This document shows, piece by piece, positions 12,157 through 22,929 of a stretch of 64,000 bases of DNA. The position numbers and the translations under genes are program-made. The stretch comes from Escarpia spicata (Eukaryota > Annelida > Polychaeta > Sabellida > Siboglinidae). Where the stretch lies: NCBI GenBank assembly GCA_963995525.1, contig CAXEFP010000911.1:143001-207000 (forward strand), given 5' to 3'. Positions within the stretch are counted from its first letter, which is position 1. Each line of letters opens with the position of its first letter. A model generated the notes under the pieces. That model was not told where the DNA came from. It made no database searches and saw only the letters and a program-made list of their open reading frames with translations.

Positions 12157-12462
12157 CTGTTGTCCGGCCCGACGCTGTAGCTACACCACTTCTGATGACA
12201 TCCGTGTTGTTGCTGCGTGCAAACAACGTGAACTTGTACAACGTCTCATGCTCCAGCCCAACAATGGTCACTTGCTGTTGTTTGCTCCCATCAGCAGTGA
12301 CTATCCTCCCATGAAACAAGTTCGGCTGGTTAACTGCCGTGTACTGTATGGTAAATACCTGCGGAGGGTAAATGTCACTGAATCCAGGGTGCCACTGGAG
12401 GGTCAGGGCGACCGATGTTGAGTTGTTGAGTATGGTGAAATGTGTAGGCATTTCTGGTGGAA
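12157..12462 (-). CDS. Receptor exon: fibronectin III domain 1
   Basis: A 306-base exon (102 codons), phase 1-1, acceptor CATTTATTACAG, donor GTAGGACCG. It starts V-P-P-E-M-P and has L-T-L-Q-W-H-P-G-F, F-T-I-Q-Y and L-Y-K-F-T-L-F-A-R-S-N, the beta-strand pattern of FN3. The open frame continues into the introns on both sides, but phase and splice sites fix these ends. Confidence 0.9.
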
Positions 12463-12597
12463 CTGTAATAAATGAAAATACAACATAACAAATCACGGCC
12501 ACCCAGAGCTTCATGTCACATTGCAACAATATTGATCGCATAGTTACAATCATCAACACATACACTATAGTTGGGGCTGTTAGGGCATTATAGGGAC

Positions 12598-12748
12598 TGT
12601 TTGGTTCAGATTCTTCCAAAAGCACAATATTTGGCCCACATGTCGCCCATTCCATCATTTTTCGATTTTTGACAGGCGTCAAGAAGGGCGCCCCCCGAGC
12701 CGCCATATTGGTGAAACCCAATATGGCCGCCACCCGGGTTAGAGATCA
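12598..12748 (+). repeat. Left terminal inverted repeat
   Basis: The outer end is TGTTTGGTTCAGATTC. The inner part has an internal palindrome with GCCGCCATATTGG facing CCAATATGGCCGCC, which matches the YY1 consensus in both directions, then a CCCGGGTTAGAGATC-type end. Confidence 0.85.
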
Positions 12749-13000
12749 ATCGTAATTAAAAAACCAAACGGGCTAAAATCATGAATAATACAATTTTTTT
12801 AGGGGTTTTCGGGGTCTGGGAATCCGATTCTGATCTTATTTCGACGATTTGAGATCAAGGTCACCCCTCAAGGTAACACAAAAGGTCATCTTGGATTAGC
12901 AATTGTTATTGGAGGTACAGTAATCATCAATTATATTTGAAAAAATTCTTAAGATTTTGGGTGTCTAGTTTTCACAACAAATGGTATATAGTGGTACAAC

Positions 13001-15248
13001 TTGTTGCTAGAAAGTGACGAGTCGGTGAAGCCCCCTGCCGAGATCGGCGTCTATCCCCTCTTCCCAGACAAGGCCGCATCCGTATCTTCAATGAAGTACG
13101 CGATGGAGCTGACGATGCAGGGCACTGAGTTCCTCAACCAGGACCAGACCAGCGTTCTTGGTGCAGATCAGCCACTGTATGCTATCATCAAACTCATCCA
13201 ATTGCAATACCCTGATACTTTGGGAGAAGACAAGCTGGTTGTTATGATGGGCGTGCTGCACATCGAAGACAAGATGCATCTTATGACAGGCAAACTGCTG
13301 CGCGACTCTAGGGTAGACCAACGTCCTTTCTCAGGCGGAAGTCCTGACATCTAGTCACGTACAATCTGCGCTCAATGAACATCACATCAAGCGCAGGCGG
13401 TACGCCCATCAAGTCTCCCTCATGTCGCTGTATCTGCTCAAGCAGACCGCCTACTCGGAGTATTGCAAGATTATAATGGGCCCAACTGAGTCAGTCGATA
13501 CGTGGAATCGATGTTCCCAAACTCTACCCCAGTGCAACTTCTGGTCAACCATAATCGAGCTGGAGCTGCTGATGATTCGCGTTGTGCGGTCCCTGCGGGA
13601 GGTGGACTTCGCACTATATGTGCAAGCATGTGACAAACTCACGCCATGGACCACACGAATGAAGCGTGTTGGCTGCCGATACATGTATGTGATATGGTCG
13701 AGCTAGACGAGAAACACCCTGAAGTACATGCGGAATTGTTGTGCAGAAATGAATTAGAAAGTTCAGCCTCATGACCAAGGACCAAGCCCATGAACAAAAA
13801 CCCCCAGGCGCAAGGCGGAGCAACTGGACTCTGAGAACCCCGAGGCCCTTAATCTGTTCATGCTGGCCAGACCTGACTGAGCACGTATGGTTGAGGAGTT
13901 CGAGGCCGTCCACGACCCACCATCGTCATCCACCGCTCATCAGGGAGGAAGGACCAGCTTCCAAGGCAAATTTCGAAAGGATGTACTATGGTTCGTCGAG
14001 GAGGTAGAGCTGGGCAACCCTTTCATTGCTACAAGTCAGGAGCTTGTAACACTCGATACACAGAATATCATGGAACAGGCTGTCGCTACCTCTCTTTCTC
14101 AAATCCGTGAAGCTGGCCAAGTCCTTCACGCAGCATACGTCATCGAATGGCTGGAAATGGCCTCAGTACCAGTATATGATACCATCACGCGGAACAGCAT
14201 GCTTACCTTCGCCAACCGACCTGACCCCAAGAAAAAAGGGAGGAAGGACAATGGTGTACAGAGGTAGAACATGACCTTAGTCACGTAATTTTTCCTCTTA
14301 CTCCAGTCGCGTCCCGATGCCATCATGACGGATTGCTTTCAGGGCGAAAATCAGAGAGAGCCACTGAGCTTGGTGGATCGAGGGTTGCTGCGATCTGGGT
14401 GAAGTCCGACATTCTTCAATGCCTCAATGCACCCACTGGCCGCGCAGCTGCTGCCAAACAAGCCACGGTTATGGTGTTAGATATGGCGGCAGTGATCCAC
14501 ATGGTGCGCCCCACAACAGCAAAGACATTCAGCGAGTACGTGCCGCTCCACATCGTACTATTTCAGGAGGCCCAAATGAAGAGTGGTACCCAACGCATCA
14601 ATGACGCGGGAATGGCCCATGGACAAGGGTCGGTGATGGCAGCACTCCAATCCCGAAGCGTGAATGGAATAGCGGCAGCCTGGACCAGCATACCGGACCT
14701 CACCAACACACTAATGGCTCTCACACCCGACCCTGACATCTTCAGTCTCGAATCCGTGCATATGCAGCGGATCGAACACTTCATCATACGCATGTACAGC
14801 AAGGGGTGCGGTGCAGCCGGTGTCAATGAGGCCAGGCATCGCGTCTTCACCACTGGAAAGAGATCGCTGGAAAACATTCCACCTACCCAAGCCGCGCTGT
14901 TCCAGCATGTGAAACGAGCGCTACAGTAAACTACAGGCAAGTTTCTACTGGAGTCACGCCACCTCGGTCCAGCAGGAAATCCCTGACTTCAGTGAGTGTG
15001 TGGGGCTGGCACAAAGATGGCACCAGTACATGGCAACCACTATAGACCACTCTCAGCGACGCTTCAGTGGCATGTGCCATTCTCTTGCACTGCGGCTGCA
15101 TCAAGGCATGTACGGGAAGTGTAACCGCGCTGGTGTCCGATGCACGACCCTCTGCAAATGCGAAGGCGGGTGGTTAATAACGAGGGCGGTGATGACCAGT
15201 AGTACATATTGCAGGCATCATAGACCGCAAGTCCGAACGTGTAGGTAG
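13001..15248 (+). pseudogene. Broken multicopy ORF of the TIR transposon, function unknown
   Basis: Plus-strand frames at 13001-13354, 13422-13706, 13887-14267, 14333-14929 and 15000-15248 read as one long protein interrupted by frameshifts and stops. Late segments show A-G-V-N-E-A-R-H-R-V-F and I-P-P-T-Q-A-A-L-F-Q-H-V-K-R-A, then a Cys-rich tail around C-T-T-L-C-K-C. I recognise this pattern as a large, repeated uncharacterised protein family of marine invertebrate genomes, without a known domain. The flanking inverted repeats suggest it is, or rides with, a transposase. Confidence 0.6.
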
Positions 15249-15439
15249 TAATAGTAATAATTGGTAATCATTGGTATATTGTTGCTAAAGCGGTCCTTGT
15301 ATTGTATTTTGAACATTTAAATGAACATAGCGGCGTAGCGGCATAATTATAGGATTTTGTCAGCAGATGTCATCTCCGAAGTATTTTAATAAACATTTTT
15401 CCTGAATAATCTTTGTTCAATTGTTTAGTAGTAACTGCT

Positions 15440-15589
15440 GATCTTTCACTGTCTAACCCGGTTGGCGGCCATATTGGATTTCGCCAATATGGCAGCCGCG
15501 GAGGGTGCCCGTCTTGGCGCCCGTCAGAAATCGAAATAGTACGGTATGGACGACAAAGTTTGTGCTTTTGGAAGAATCTGAACCAAACA
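15440..15589 (-). repeat. Right terminal inverted repeat
   Basis: An inverted copy of 12598-12748. It includes the same GGCCATATTGG...CCAATATGGC palindrome and the outer TTGGAAGAATCTGAACC phrase. It ends about 21 bases from the donor of the Ig domain 5 exon. Confidence 0.85.
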
Positions 15590-15610
15590 ATCACTCACTC
15601 ATTTACTCAC

Positions 15611-15883
15611 CTTGCACTGTAACAGTGGTCCAGTCCGAGTAGTCACTCTGTCCAAGCCAGTTGCCAGCCTTACACCTGTAACTGCCAAATTCGCTCACTC
15701 CTGAAGGTGTCTGAGTCAGTACAGTTGTGTTGCTGCTGAAGTCACTGTTCTCTCTGCTCCAGATAAACCAGGAAGCTGCTGGATAGCCAGACTCAGTTGG
15801 TGAGTGGCAGGTTAAAGACACATGTCCTCCTACGGCCACTGTCACACTTGTCGGTGTCACCGTTGCTTGACCATAGGGTTTAT
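15611..15883 (-). CDS. Receptor exon: Ig domain 5
   Basis: A 273-base exon (91 codons), phase 1-1, acceptor GGTGAACTTCAG, donor GTGAGTAAAT. It contains V-S-L-T-C-H-S, F-I-W-S-R-E and F-G-S-Y-R-C-K-A. It is the membrane-proximal Ig domain and passes directly to FN3 modules. A DNA transposon begins about 22 bases into the following intron. Confidence 0.92.
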
Positions 15884-16137
15884 CTGAAGTTCACCAAATG
15901 CGAATGTTACTGGTCTTTTTTGTCTCAAAATATTTGTGACTTTGATGAGATGCTGTGCCACTTCAGTAGCAGTTGTTGCATTTTTCATTAATTCCGCTTT
16001 GATGAGGACATAACAAAAAGTGCATGCGTATTGTGCCATAATATCAACTGCCGCGAAACAAAGTTCAAAGACCATGTATATCAAACAGTCTGCTGGCTCA
16101 TAGGGAAGCTCTATACTATGAAAGAAATCAGAATGTC

Positions 16138-16140
<3 letters not shown>

Positions 16141-16236
<96 letters not shown>

Positions 16237-16275
16237 GTATATATATATGTATATATATGTATATATATATGTATA

Positions 16276-16307
<32 letters not shown>

Positions 16308-16309
16308 CT
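16141..16309. repeat. (CA)n-(TATATG)n-(TA)n microsatellite
   Basis: About 90 bases of CA followed by TATATG and TA repeats, inside the intron between Ig domains 4 and 5 and only about 15 bases from a splice donor at 16326. Length variation here could affect splicing. Confidence 0.97.
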
Positions 16310-16326
16310 ATCATCAATGTACTTAC

Positions 16327-16608
16327 AATACACGTGAAGTGTCATTATTTTGCTATCACGTCCAACGTCGTTGACCGGTTGACATGTGTACGGTCCTGCG
16401 TCTCTCCTAGTGGCGTTCTTAATAGTCAGTGAAGGATTCTGGACAGTCCCTCCAGTATATCTGTTATCAGTGGTTACTATGATGACATCTTGACCTTTCT
16501 TCCATGTGACTTTGTTCACAGCTGGTCTAGCTTGTGACCGACAGGTAATGATCACTGGATGTCCTTCTACCACTGGGTCTGGTGTCTCCACAGACACGAT
16601 CGGCTTAT
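16327..16608 (-). CDS. Receptor exon: Ig domain 4
   Basis: A 282-base exon (94 codons), phase 1-1, with acceptor TCGTTGTAG and donor GTAAGTACAT. Hallmarks are V-I-I-T-C-R-S, V-T-W-K-K-G and R-D-A-G-P-Y-T-C-Q-P. The donor lies only about 15 bases from a long TA/CA microsatellite in the next intron. Confidence 0.92.
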
Positions 16609-19383
16609 CTACAACGAGTGTACAACTATGTTAACATTGAAACATTACCTGTGTACAGAATTGATAGTAGATCAGGAACAGGAGTGGGCGCAGTGGTGTG
16701 TGTCAGATGCTCATCCTTGTCAGCTGGGAATACTTGAACCACCACTAGGCAGTAGAGCTCATATTGACAAAAATGTATATATTTGACATATACTGTGTGA
16801 CCTGGTAATAATCGATATGATTAAATTGGTTCCAACATATGAAGCTATTTCACATAATAGTACTTGATACCATTTTCCGACTTGCTTCCTGTACCTAGTA
16901 TAATATATGTAATTAGTACATGAGCATGGCAGTCATAAGTACATCCTATTTGTATTAAGCCTATCGATATAATAATTTATTATGTACAGTAAATCTATAA
17001 TTTTATATCTATAAAAACATTTGTTCACATCCAACCAGCTTGCAGCACTATACAAGCCAATGTTTTTTCAACAGTGTTATCAGAGTGTGTGGGAATTACT
17101 TTTCCGTATAGGGACTTTTGTGTATTAGTATTTGGTTTGAATGAGAAGGCCTTGGTAAAGTTCAGCAAAATGAAATATGACTTGAACCCATCACCATATA
17201 TCGTGATTAAAAATACTGTCGACAATGCTCCCAGCTTCAAAACCTTACGTTGTCGACATTTCATCGGATCTTGTCCCATTAACTGGTGATATATCTTCTT
17301 CAAAATGAGCCAAAGTGCATTATACTGCGACTGTTTCCAACCAGTGTATGTATGACAAGTTATGAGTCCACTGTTTGACTTCAGATCAGTTCAAAGAAAT
17401 TCACAGTAGTATTGCTACACCCACATGCAGAACAGTATGGCATTTTACAATTTCACGTCTTTATTGCAAACCCATCTTGTATAAATCCAACAAACTATAT
17501 GCCACGACATGTGTTGGCAACTGAACCAGGTTCAGAAGGAATTGGCTACGTGCCGGGAGCTCCGTAATAAAATAACGCTGCTCGTTTATTGACTGCTTCT
17601 TGTCAAGTCATCGCGTCACCAGCAAGATGTCATCCGTCATGTTAACGGAGATTCCAGTAGAATCTGCGAATTTGAGAACACGGTTAGTTTGTATTACATC
17701 TTTTAGGTGCATAACATCAAAACGTTGTCTTTTGTTTCCCTTTAATTCATTCTAACTTTCGGTAACCACATTGTACTTAGGCAGAAAACTGAAGATCCCT
17801 TTTTCCGTATGAGTGAACTGATTTATTAACTTTTTGTATTTATAATCCTTTCAGTATGCCATTTGACTTACACAATATTTCAAACAATTATATAAATTAA
17901 TTTTAAGTTGTATGAGGAAAAAGATAACAATCAAAACATTTTTCTCAAATATGCCACTAACATTGACAAATATAGCTGTAAATGATCCACTAAGCAATCA
18001 AGTGTGATGGCCCAGAAGAAGTTTGTTTGGCCATTGTGAGAAACATTAATCTGCATAGCAAAGAGAGGCACAAAATGTTTGTATCTATAATAGTCATGCT
18101 ACACGTGTTATTGTTCTTGATTGAGAATACCAGTGCAAAAGTCAATTCACTCAGGTACATTTGAAATAAATGGTAGCAATACACCAACGGCACGATCACA
18201 TATGGTTTGATAATCAGTTTGCAAATGCAACATAGTGTGCAACTTTGAATGCACTCAGGGGTATTCAAAGACTACAATGATTAACTAACATATCTATGAT
18301 AAAGCATGTCCATCGTTGGGCATAATTCTTGGCTTTTTTGGCTACAGATACTGCTAAGTTGTGTTTTTGTAGATGAAAATCCTTTGTATGGTTTAATTGT
18401 TTTAGCTATCTTTTCTTAACAGTTCAATTAAACATTATCTCCATATTAGCTTAAGACCAAATGTTGTGAGTTGAAAGTGTAACCGGTCTGACGAATTTAC
18501 AATATGAACCTGATTTGTTGATTATTGCTGTTGTCAAACTGACACAGACATATACTGACATATATAAAACTGACATTCTGCTTTAAATATACTACACATA
18601 TATGGACAAACGTATTTAAATACTAACACCAGCCTCTGATAAGAAATGCTACATAAAATGGACAATGGCAGCCAATGACGATACGATCAACAGCTTCTAG
18701 AGGTGGTTCTAAACACTTCACATCGTCTGGTGATTTAGCAACAATGGTGGAAATTTAATGTAATGGGTATATTATTGTAACAGCCACTGAAAATCAACAA
18801 TACAACTAAGTATCGATGCATGAAAGATATTGCCCTATGCCTGGTGTGTCAAATGTTACTATAAAAACTAGCCAAGGATGATTCAACAGTAATATATTGT
18901 CTGGCTGCTACTGTTGATTGCATGTCTAATATACTTATGGGCCATTCACAATTGATTATATTTAAGAGGGAGGGAATTTACTGTTCGCAAAAAAACAATT
19001 GTTTCCACATTAACTACAAAGAGAACTAAGGGGAGGGAATCAATACCTCCACGTTAATCATTCAATTATTAGTTCCACACAAAATCTGTCAAAACTTCCA
19101 CACAACTGTATCAACAGGTCAGCAATAATTTCATGTTTGGACATACCAGGTATTAGTTTAAATTTCATATATTATCATAGCAACCCAAAACCCTGTATTT
19201 GTGCAAAATGGTCAAAACATGCAAACCACTGCTTTTGAGTGTTCTCATTTCACTAATTATAACCTGATAATGAATATTCAATCTCAAACAGAATGCGATA
19301 TGATACAATCATGTGCCCGCACCATTTCGCCATTTTGTTGTGTGTATCCAACTTAAAAATACTTTTTGCAAAGAGAGATGAAG

Positions 19384-19760
19384 TTTGATTTTGGTTTTTA
19401 GCATCATCTGTTTTTCTGTACATGTTGCATGAGGGGCTGTCTTCTGTTTCTCTGTACATGTCTTATGTGAGACTGTCTGTCTGTTTCTATGTACATGTTG
19501 TATGTGAGACTGTCTGTCTGTTTCTATGTGCACGTTGTGTGTGAGACTGTCTGCGTGTTTCTATGTGCATGTTGTATGTGAGACTGTCTGTCTGTTTCTA
19601 TGTGCACGTTGTGTGTGAGACTGTCTGTCTGTTTCTATGTGCATGGTGTATGTGAGACTGTCTGTGTGTTTCTATGTGCATGTTGTATGTGAGACTGTCT
19701 GTCTGTTTCTATGTGCATGTTGTATGTGAGACTGTCTGTTTCTATACATGCTGTATATAC
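19384..19760. repeat. 37 bp minisatellite, about nine copies
   Basis: The unit begins GTTTCTATGTGCATGTTGTA and contains TGTGAGACTGTCTGT. Starts at 19483, 19520 and 19557 show the exact 37-base period. Outer copies are more diverged. There are no unique spacers between units. Confidence 0.9.
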
Positions 19761-20244
19761 ATATATACAGGGGTGTATATGTGTATTGTATGTATGTTTC
19801 ACCAAGCAAGCATTTAGACTGGTTTGATGAGAATAATATGGAGTTTCAAGACTTCCTGTAACGCAAGAGATAAACCATCTGCTATGGCAGAGTGATATCA
19901 CTCCTCAACAGAAAAGGAAGGAAAACCAACACATCAAAGCTCAGACCCAACAGAAGATCTGTGGCATTAAAAGCAAGTAGTGGTAAGAGAAAGTCAAAAA
20001 AATTCAAGGCTTTGTGAGAAACATGACATGTGAAACTTCTTCCATGCAACAAAGGCTATGATTAAGACTACCGATTTGGTTTTGTTGCATATTTTAGCTC
20101 AGGTTCCTGAGCATATAGGCACCATGGAAGAATACTATTATTATGGGCTGAGACCAAATGGCCGCAATCCTCTCTGGTCTCAAGATGCAGCCCTCCTGAA
20201 AGGTAACAATGTCTAGTTCTAGTTGTTTCCAACATTCAGTAACG

Positions 20245-20245
20245 T

Positions 20246-20314
<69 letters not shown>
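20245..20314. repeat. (TA)n microsatellite
   Basis: TA run with a central TATGTGTATA interruption. Sequences on its two sides share an AGAATACTATTAT phrase, so it may mark a small local duplication. Confidence 0.9.
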
Positions 20315-21163
20315 AGAATACTATTATATTATGAACGTCTATGGGCTGCAACCAAACCACTGACCATGCAAAGAGATACGCCCAGAAACTAAGTGTGGCT
20401 TTTGGTTATTTCCAGGAAATATTTAATTATTAAGACTCCAGCAGGCAGGAACCCAATTTTATTTGGCAATATTGTATCACCGCATGTTGCCACAACTCTT
20501 TGAGCTCGAGCATAGTGTTGCACTTGTAATGCTCAGTACAGGCATGCAGATAAAATATCACAGGAACATGGAACACTGAAAGTGAGCATCTGTACTGTTC
20601 ATTGATGATAGTCTCAATGCCCGTAGATACAAAGATAGATGAAATCCTCATACCTAAAATATAAATGTTCATGCTCTACCACCGGAATTTGAGCTAGTTT
20701 CAGCAAGACAGTGCCTGATGGCTGTCATGATATCACACCGAGGGTGCAGACATGCCTGAGAGCAGCAGCATTTACAGATTGCCTTTAGTTCCACATTTCT
20801 CCTAGAGAACTGGCCAACATCCAACAGGTTACACACACCCTGATTGAACAAGAGTGATGCCTCATTTTCAATTACGGAAACTCAAAGCAGAATCCAGACT
20901 TCCATTGTTGTCAGATGGCACCTCCAGCCATATATCTCACATGCCCACACAACCGATGATAAAAATTATCTCTGTATAATTAAATAATAGGACTTACAAC
21001 AGAAAGTGGTTTCTTTTTGGACTGGTATATTTATGTTCAGAACATTAATGCAACAGAGTCTGTCTGAAACCAATCGTGTTAAGACGAAAGTTTGCTATTA
21101 TGTAAACAAATGTGTTGCTTCTTTTCCATATCTGTGTATGTTGTGAAATAAAACAGTACTCAC

Positions 21164-21451
21164 AGTTAACCAGAAGTGCAAATGTTGCACTGAAGGGTCC
21201 AGGTCCTACAGCATTCTCTGCAGCACACGAGTAGTCGCCGTCATCCCGGGAATGGTCAAGTCGACTTATTGTCAAGTCTCTGCCACTTAGTTGGTAGTGA
21301 CTAGAAGATGGTATTTGTGTGCTGCCTTTCTTCCATGTCACTTTGATATTGGTCATCGGATTGCTGGCTGTGATGTGACAGGTCAGTGTTACTGAACTCT
21401 CATCTTTTGGATTGTCAGAACTAGCCTGTTTAACTTCGGTACTGGGTGGGT
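21164..21451 (-). CDS. Receptor exon: Ig domain 3
   Basis: A 288-base exon (96 codons), phase 1-1, with acceptor CTGTTTCAG and donor GTGAGTACTG. Ig hallmarks are T-L-T-C-H-I, V-T-W-K-K-G and D-D-G-D-Y-S-C-A-A-E-N, the typical I-set/C2 D-x-G-x-Y-x-C pattern. It is separated from domain 4 by a 4.6 kb intron. Confidence 0.92.
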
Positions 21452-22103
21452 CTGAAACAGTTTTAGTACATGGACAACATGGTTAACAAATGTCTTATGC
21501 TTTACTTTCTAATAATTTTGTACATATCATATTATTATAAACTGTAATGATCAGTTTAAATAAGGACTATGTTTAAATGTAATTATTACAGTTTCATTAG
21601 GCTAACATATTATTGCAAGGATCTTGCACATTTCACTTAAACCAAATTATTAGGTGTACATGTACTTTAGAGGTATTAAATAAAAGCATCCTATTTATTA
21701 CCTGATTAGCAGACTTTGGTGACACACTTTAAAATGTATTACATTAATACTTAAACATACAGTAGAATATATAACTTAGCAAATATCACACAAGTGTATT
21801 TATTTATTATTGTACAGTTCATTAGATCATGGTTCAATTCTATTAATATGTTGAATCAAATTAAACCCGAAATACAATTTTCTATTATTCATAATAATAA
21901 AAATTAGCATCATATATTTTAAGTTTTACTCATGGTGGTTCATCCCAAATAGCTGTTTGTTTGAACGATGATTTACCTTACTAGAACAATATGATACATA
22001 ATTTGTGAAACGTAATTCTTTGTCAGTTGCACACAAGTGCTGTTAATTATGATATATCTGCAACAATGTTTTGTTACACACAAAGTCACTACCCAATACT
22101 CAC
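21452..22103. other. Receptor intron between Ig 2 and Ig 3
   Basis: AT-rich; I see nothing in it besides the splice signals. Confidence 0.6.
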
Positions 22104-22412
22104 AGTTAACGCTAACAGTTGCGCTGGTATTGTTATTCCAGAAACTAGTTCCATGTGGATTTACAAGACAGTACAACTTTGTGTTGTGGTCGTTGCGACT
22201 GAAGGACGCTGTGTAGGTCGACTGGACTTCAAAGGTTCCGTCTGACTTCTTTGATTTAGACACATTTCTCCGCAGTAATGGGCCTTTGGGTCCCTTTCTC
22301 CAGTAGATGTCTGCCTCAGGTTTCACTCGAGTCACATGACACTTCAACTCTTTGTTTGTGTTCTCTGTGACGGACTGGGCAAGGCCAGTTATATTCACAC
22401 CTTGTGGCTTCA
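22104..22412 (-). CDS. Receptor exon: Ig domain 2
   Basis: A 309-base exon (103 codons), phase 1-1, acceptor TGTTTCAG, donor GTGAGTATTGG. It shows E-L-K-C-H-V, I-Y-W-R-K-G and K-L-Y-C-L-V, with many Asn-x-Thr/Ser sites (N-I-T, N-V-S, N-N-T) suggesting glycosylation. It joins the previous exon to give V-K-P-Q-G and the next to give Y-P-P-S-T, so the frame is continuous. Confidence 0.88.
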
Positions 22413-22929
22413 CTGAAACAGTAACGTCATCGTACTTTACACAGCCAATCTTCAATGAAATAAATATATTAAGGGACTGCGTATCTAAATGTTGCAATAT
22501 ACTATTATGACTAACACTGTAAAACAGTGTCACAAAGTGTTGTTGAGAACATCTATTGTATCAGGTAAGTTGGAACTTGTATATTATATGTCAAACATAT
22601 TTCTGTAACTATATTAAGTGACTGTGTATCTAAATGTTGGAGAATATTACTATCACTAACATTATGACAAACAGTGACACAAAGGTTTGTTGAAAACAAC
22701 TAACGGTGTATGGTCAGTTAGAACTCGTATATTATATGTCAAACGTATGGCAGACTCAGTACAAAGACGCTGAACATTGTGAGTACCCCAGTAATTGTCA
22801 CACAGGGGTGATCTGATAAAATAACCTAGGCATATATCTAGTATTACATTATATATATATATAATATTATATATATTATATACACTCATATACTAGAAAC
22901 TCTGAAAACATGCCATCCAAGTGACTATG

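Larger units (their letters stand above)
12598..15589 (+). mobile_element. DNA transposon with ~150 bp terminal inverted repeats
   Basis: The two ends are inverted copies: 12598-12748 reads TGTTTGGTTCAGATTCTTCC inward, and the complement of 15440-15589 reads the same way and stays similar for about 150 bases. Between them lies a broken plus-strand gene. Removing the element would leave a receptor intron of about 156 bases, a normal size. A clear target duplication was not found. The superfamily is not recognised. Confidence 0.85.
16609..21163. other. 4.6 kb receptor intron
   Basis: No gene is recognised. It is AT-rich, with a 37 bp minisatellite at 19384-19760, a TA microsatellite at 20245-20314 and scattered short repeats. 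Short open frames on both strands look like chance. Confidence 0.6.

Noticed and set aside
12134..12733. A single 199-codon ORF covering the FN3 region
   Set aside because: Only 12157-12462 is exon by splice sites and phase. The rest is intron and the transposon end that happens to be open.
19384..19760. CRISPR-like array of 37-base repeats
   Set aside because: The units are directly adjacent with no unique spacers, and the DNA is eukaryotic.
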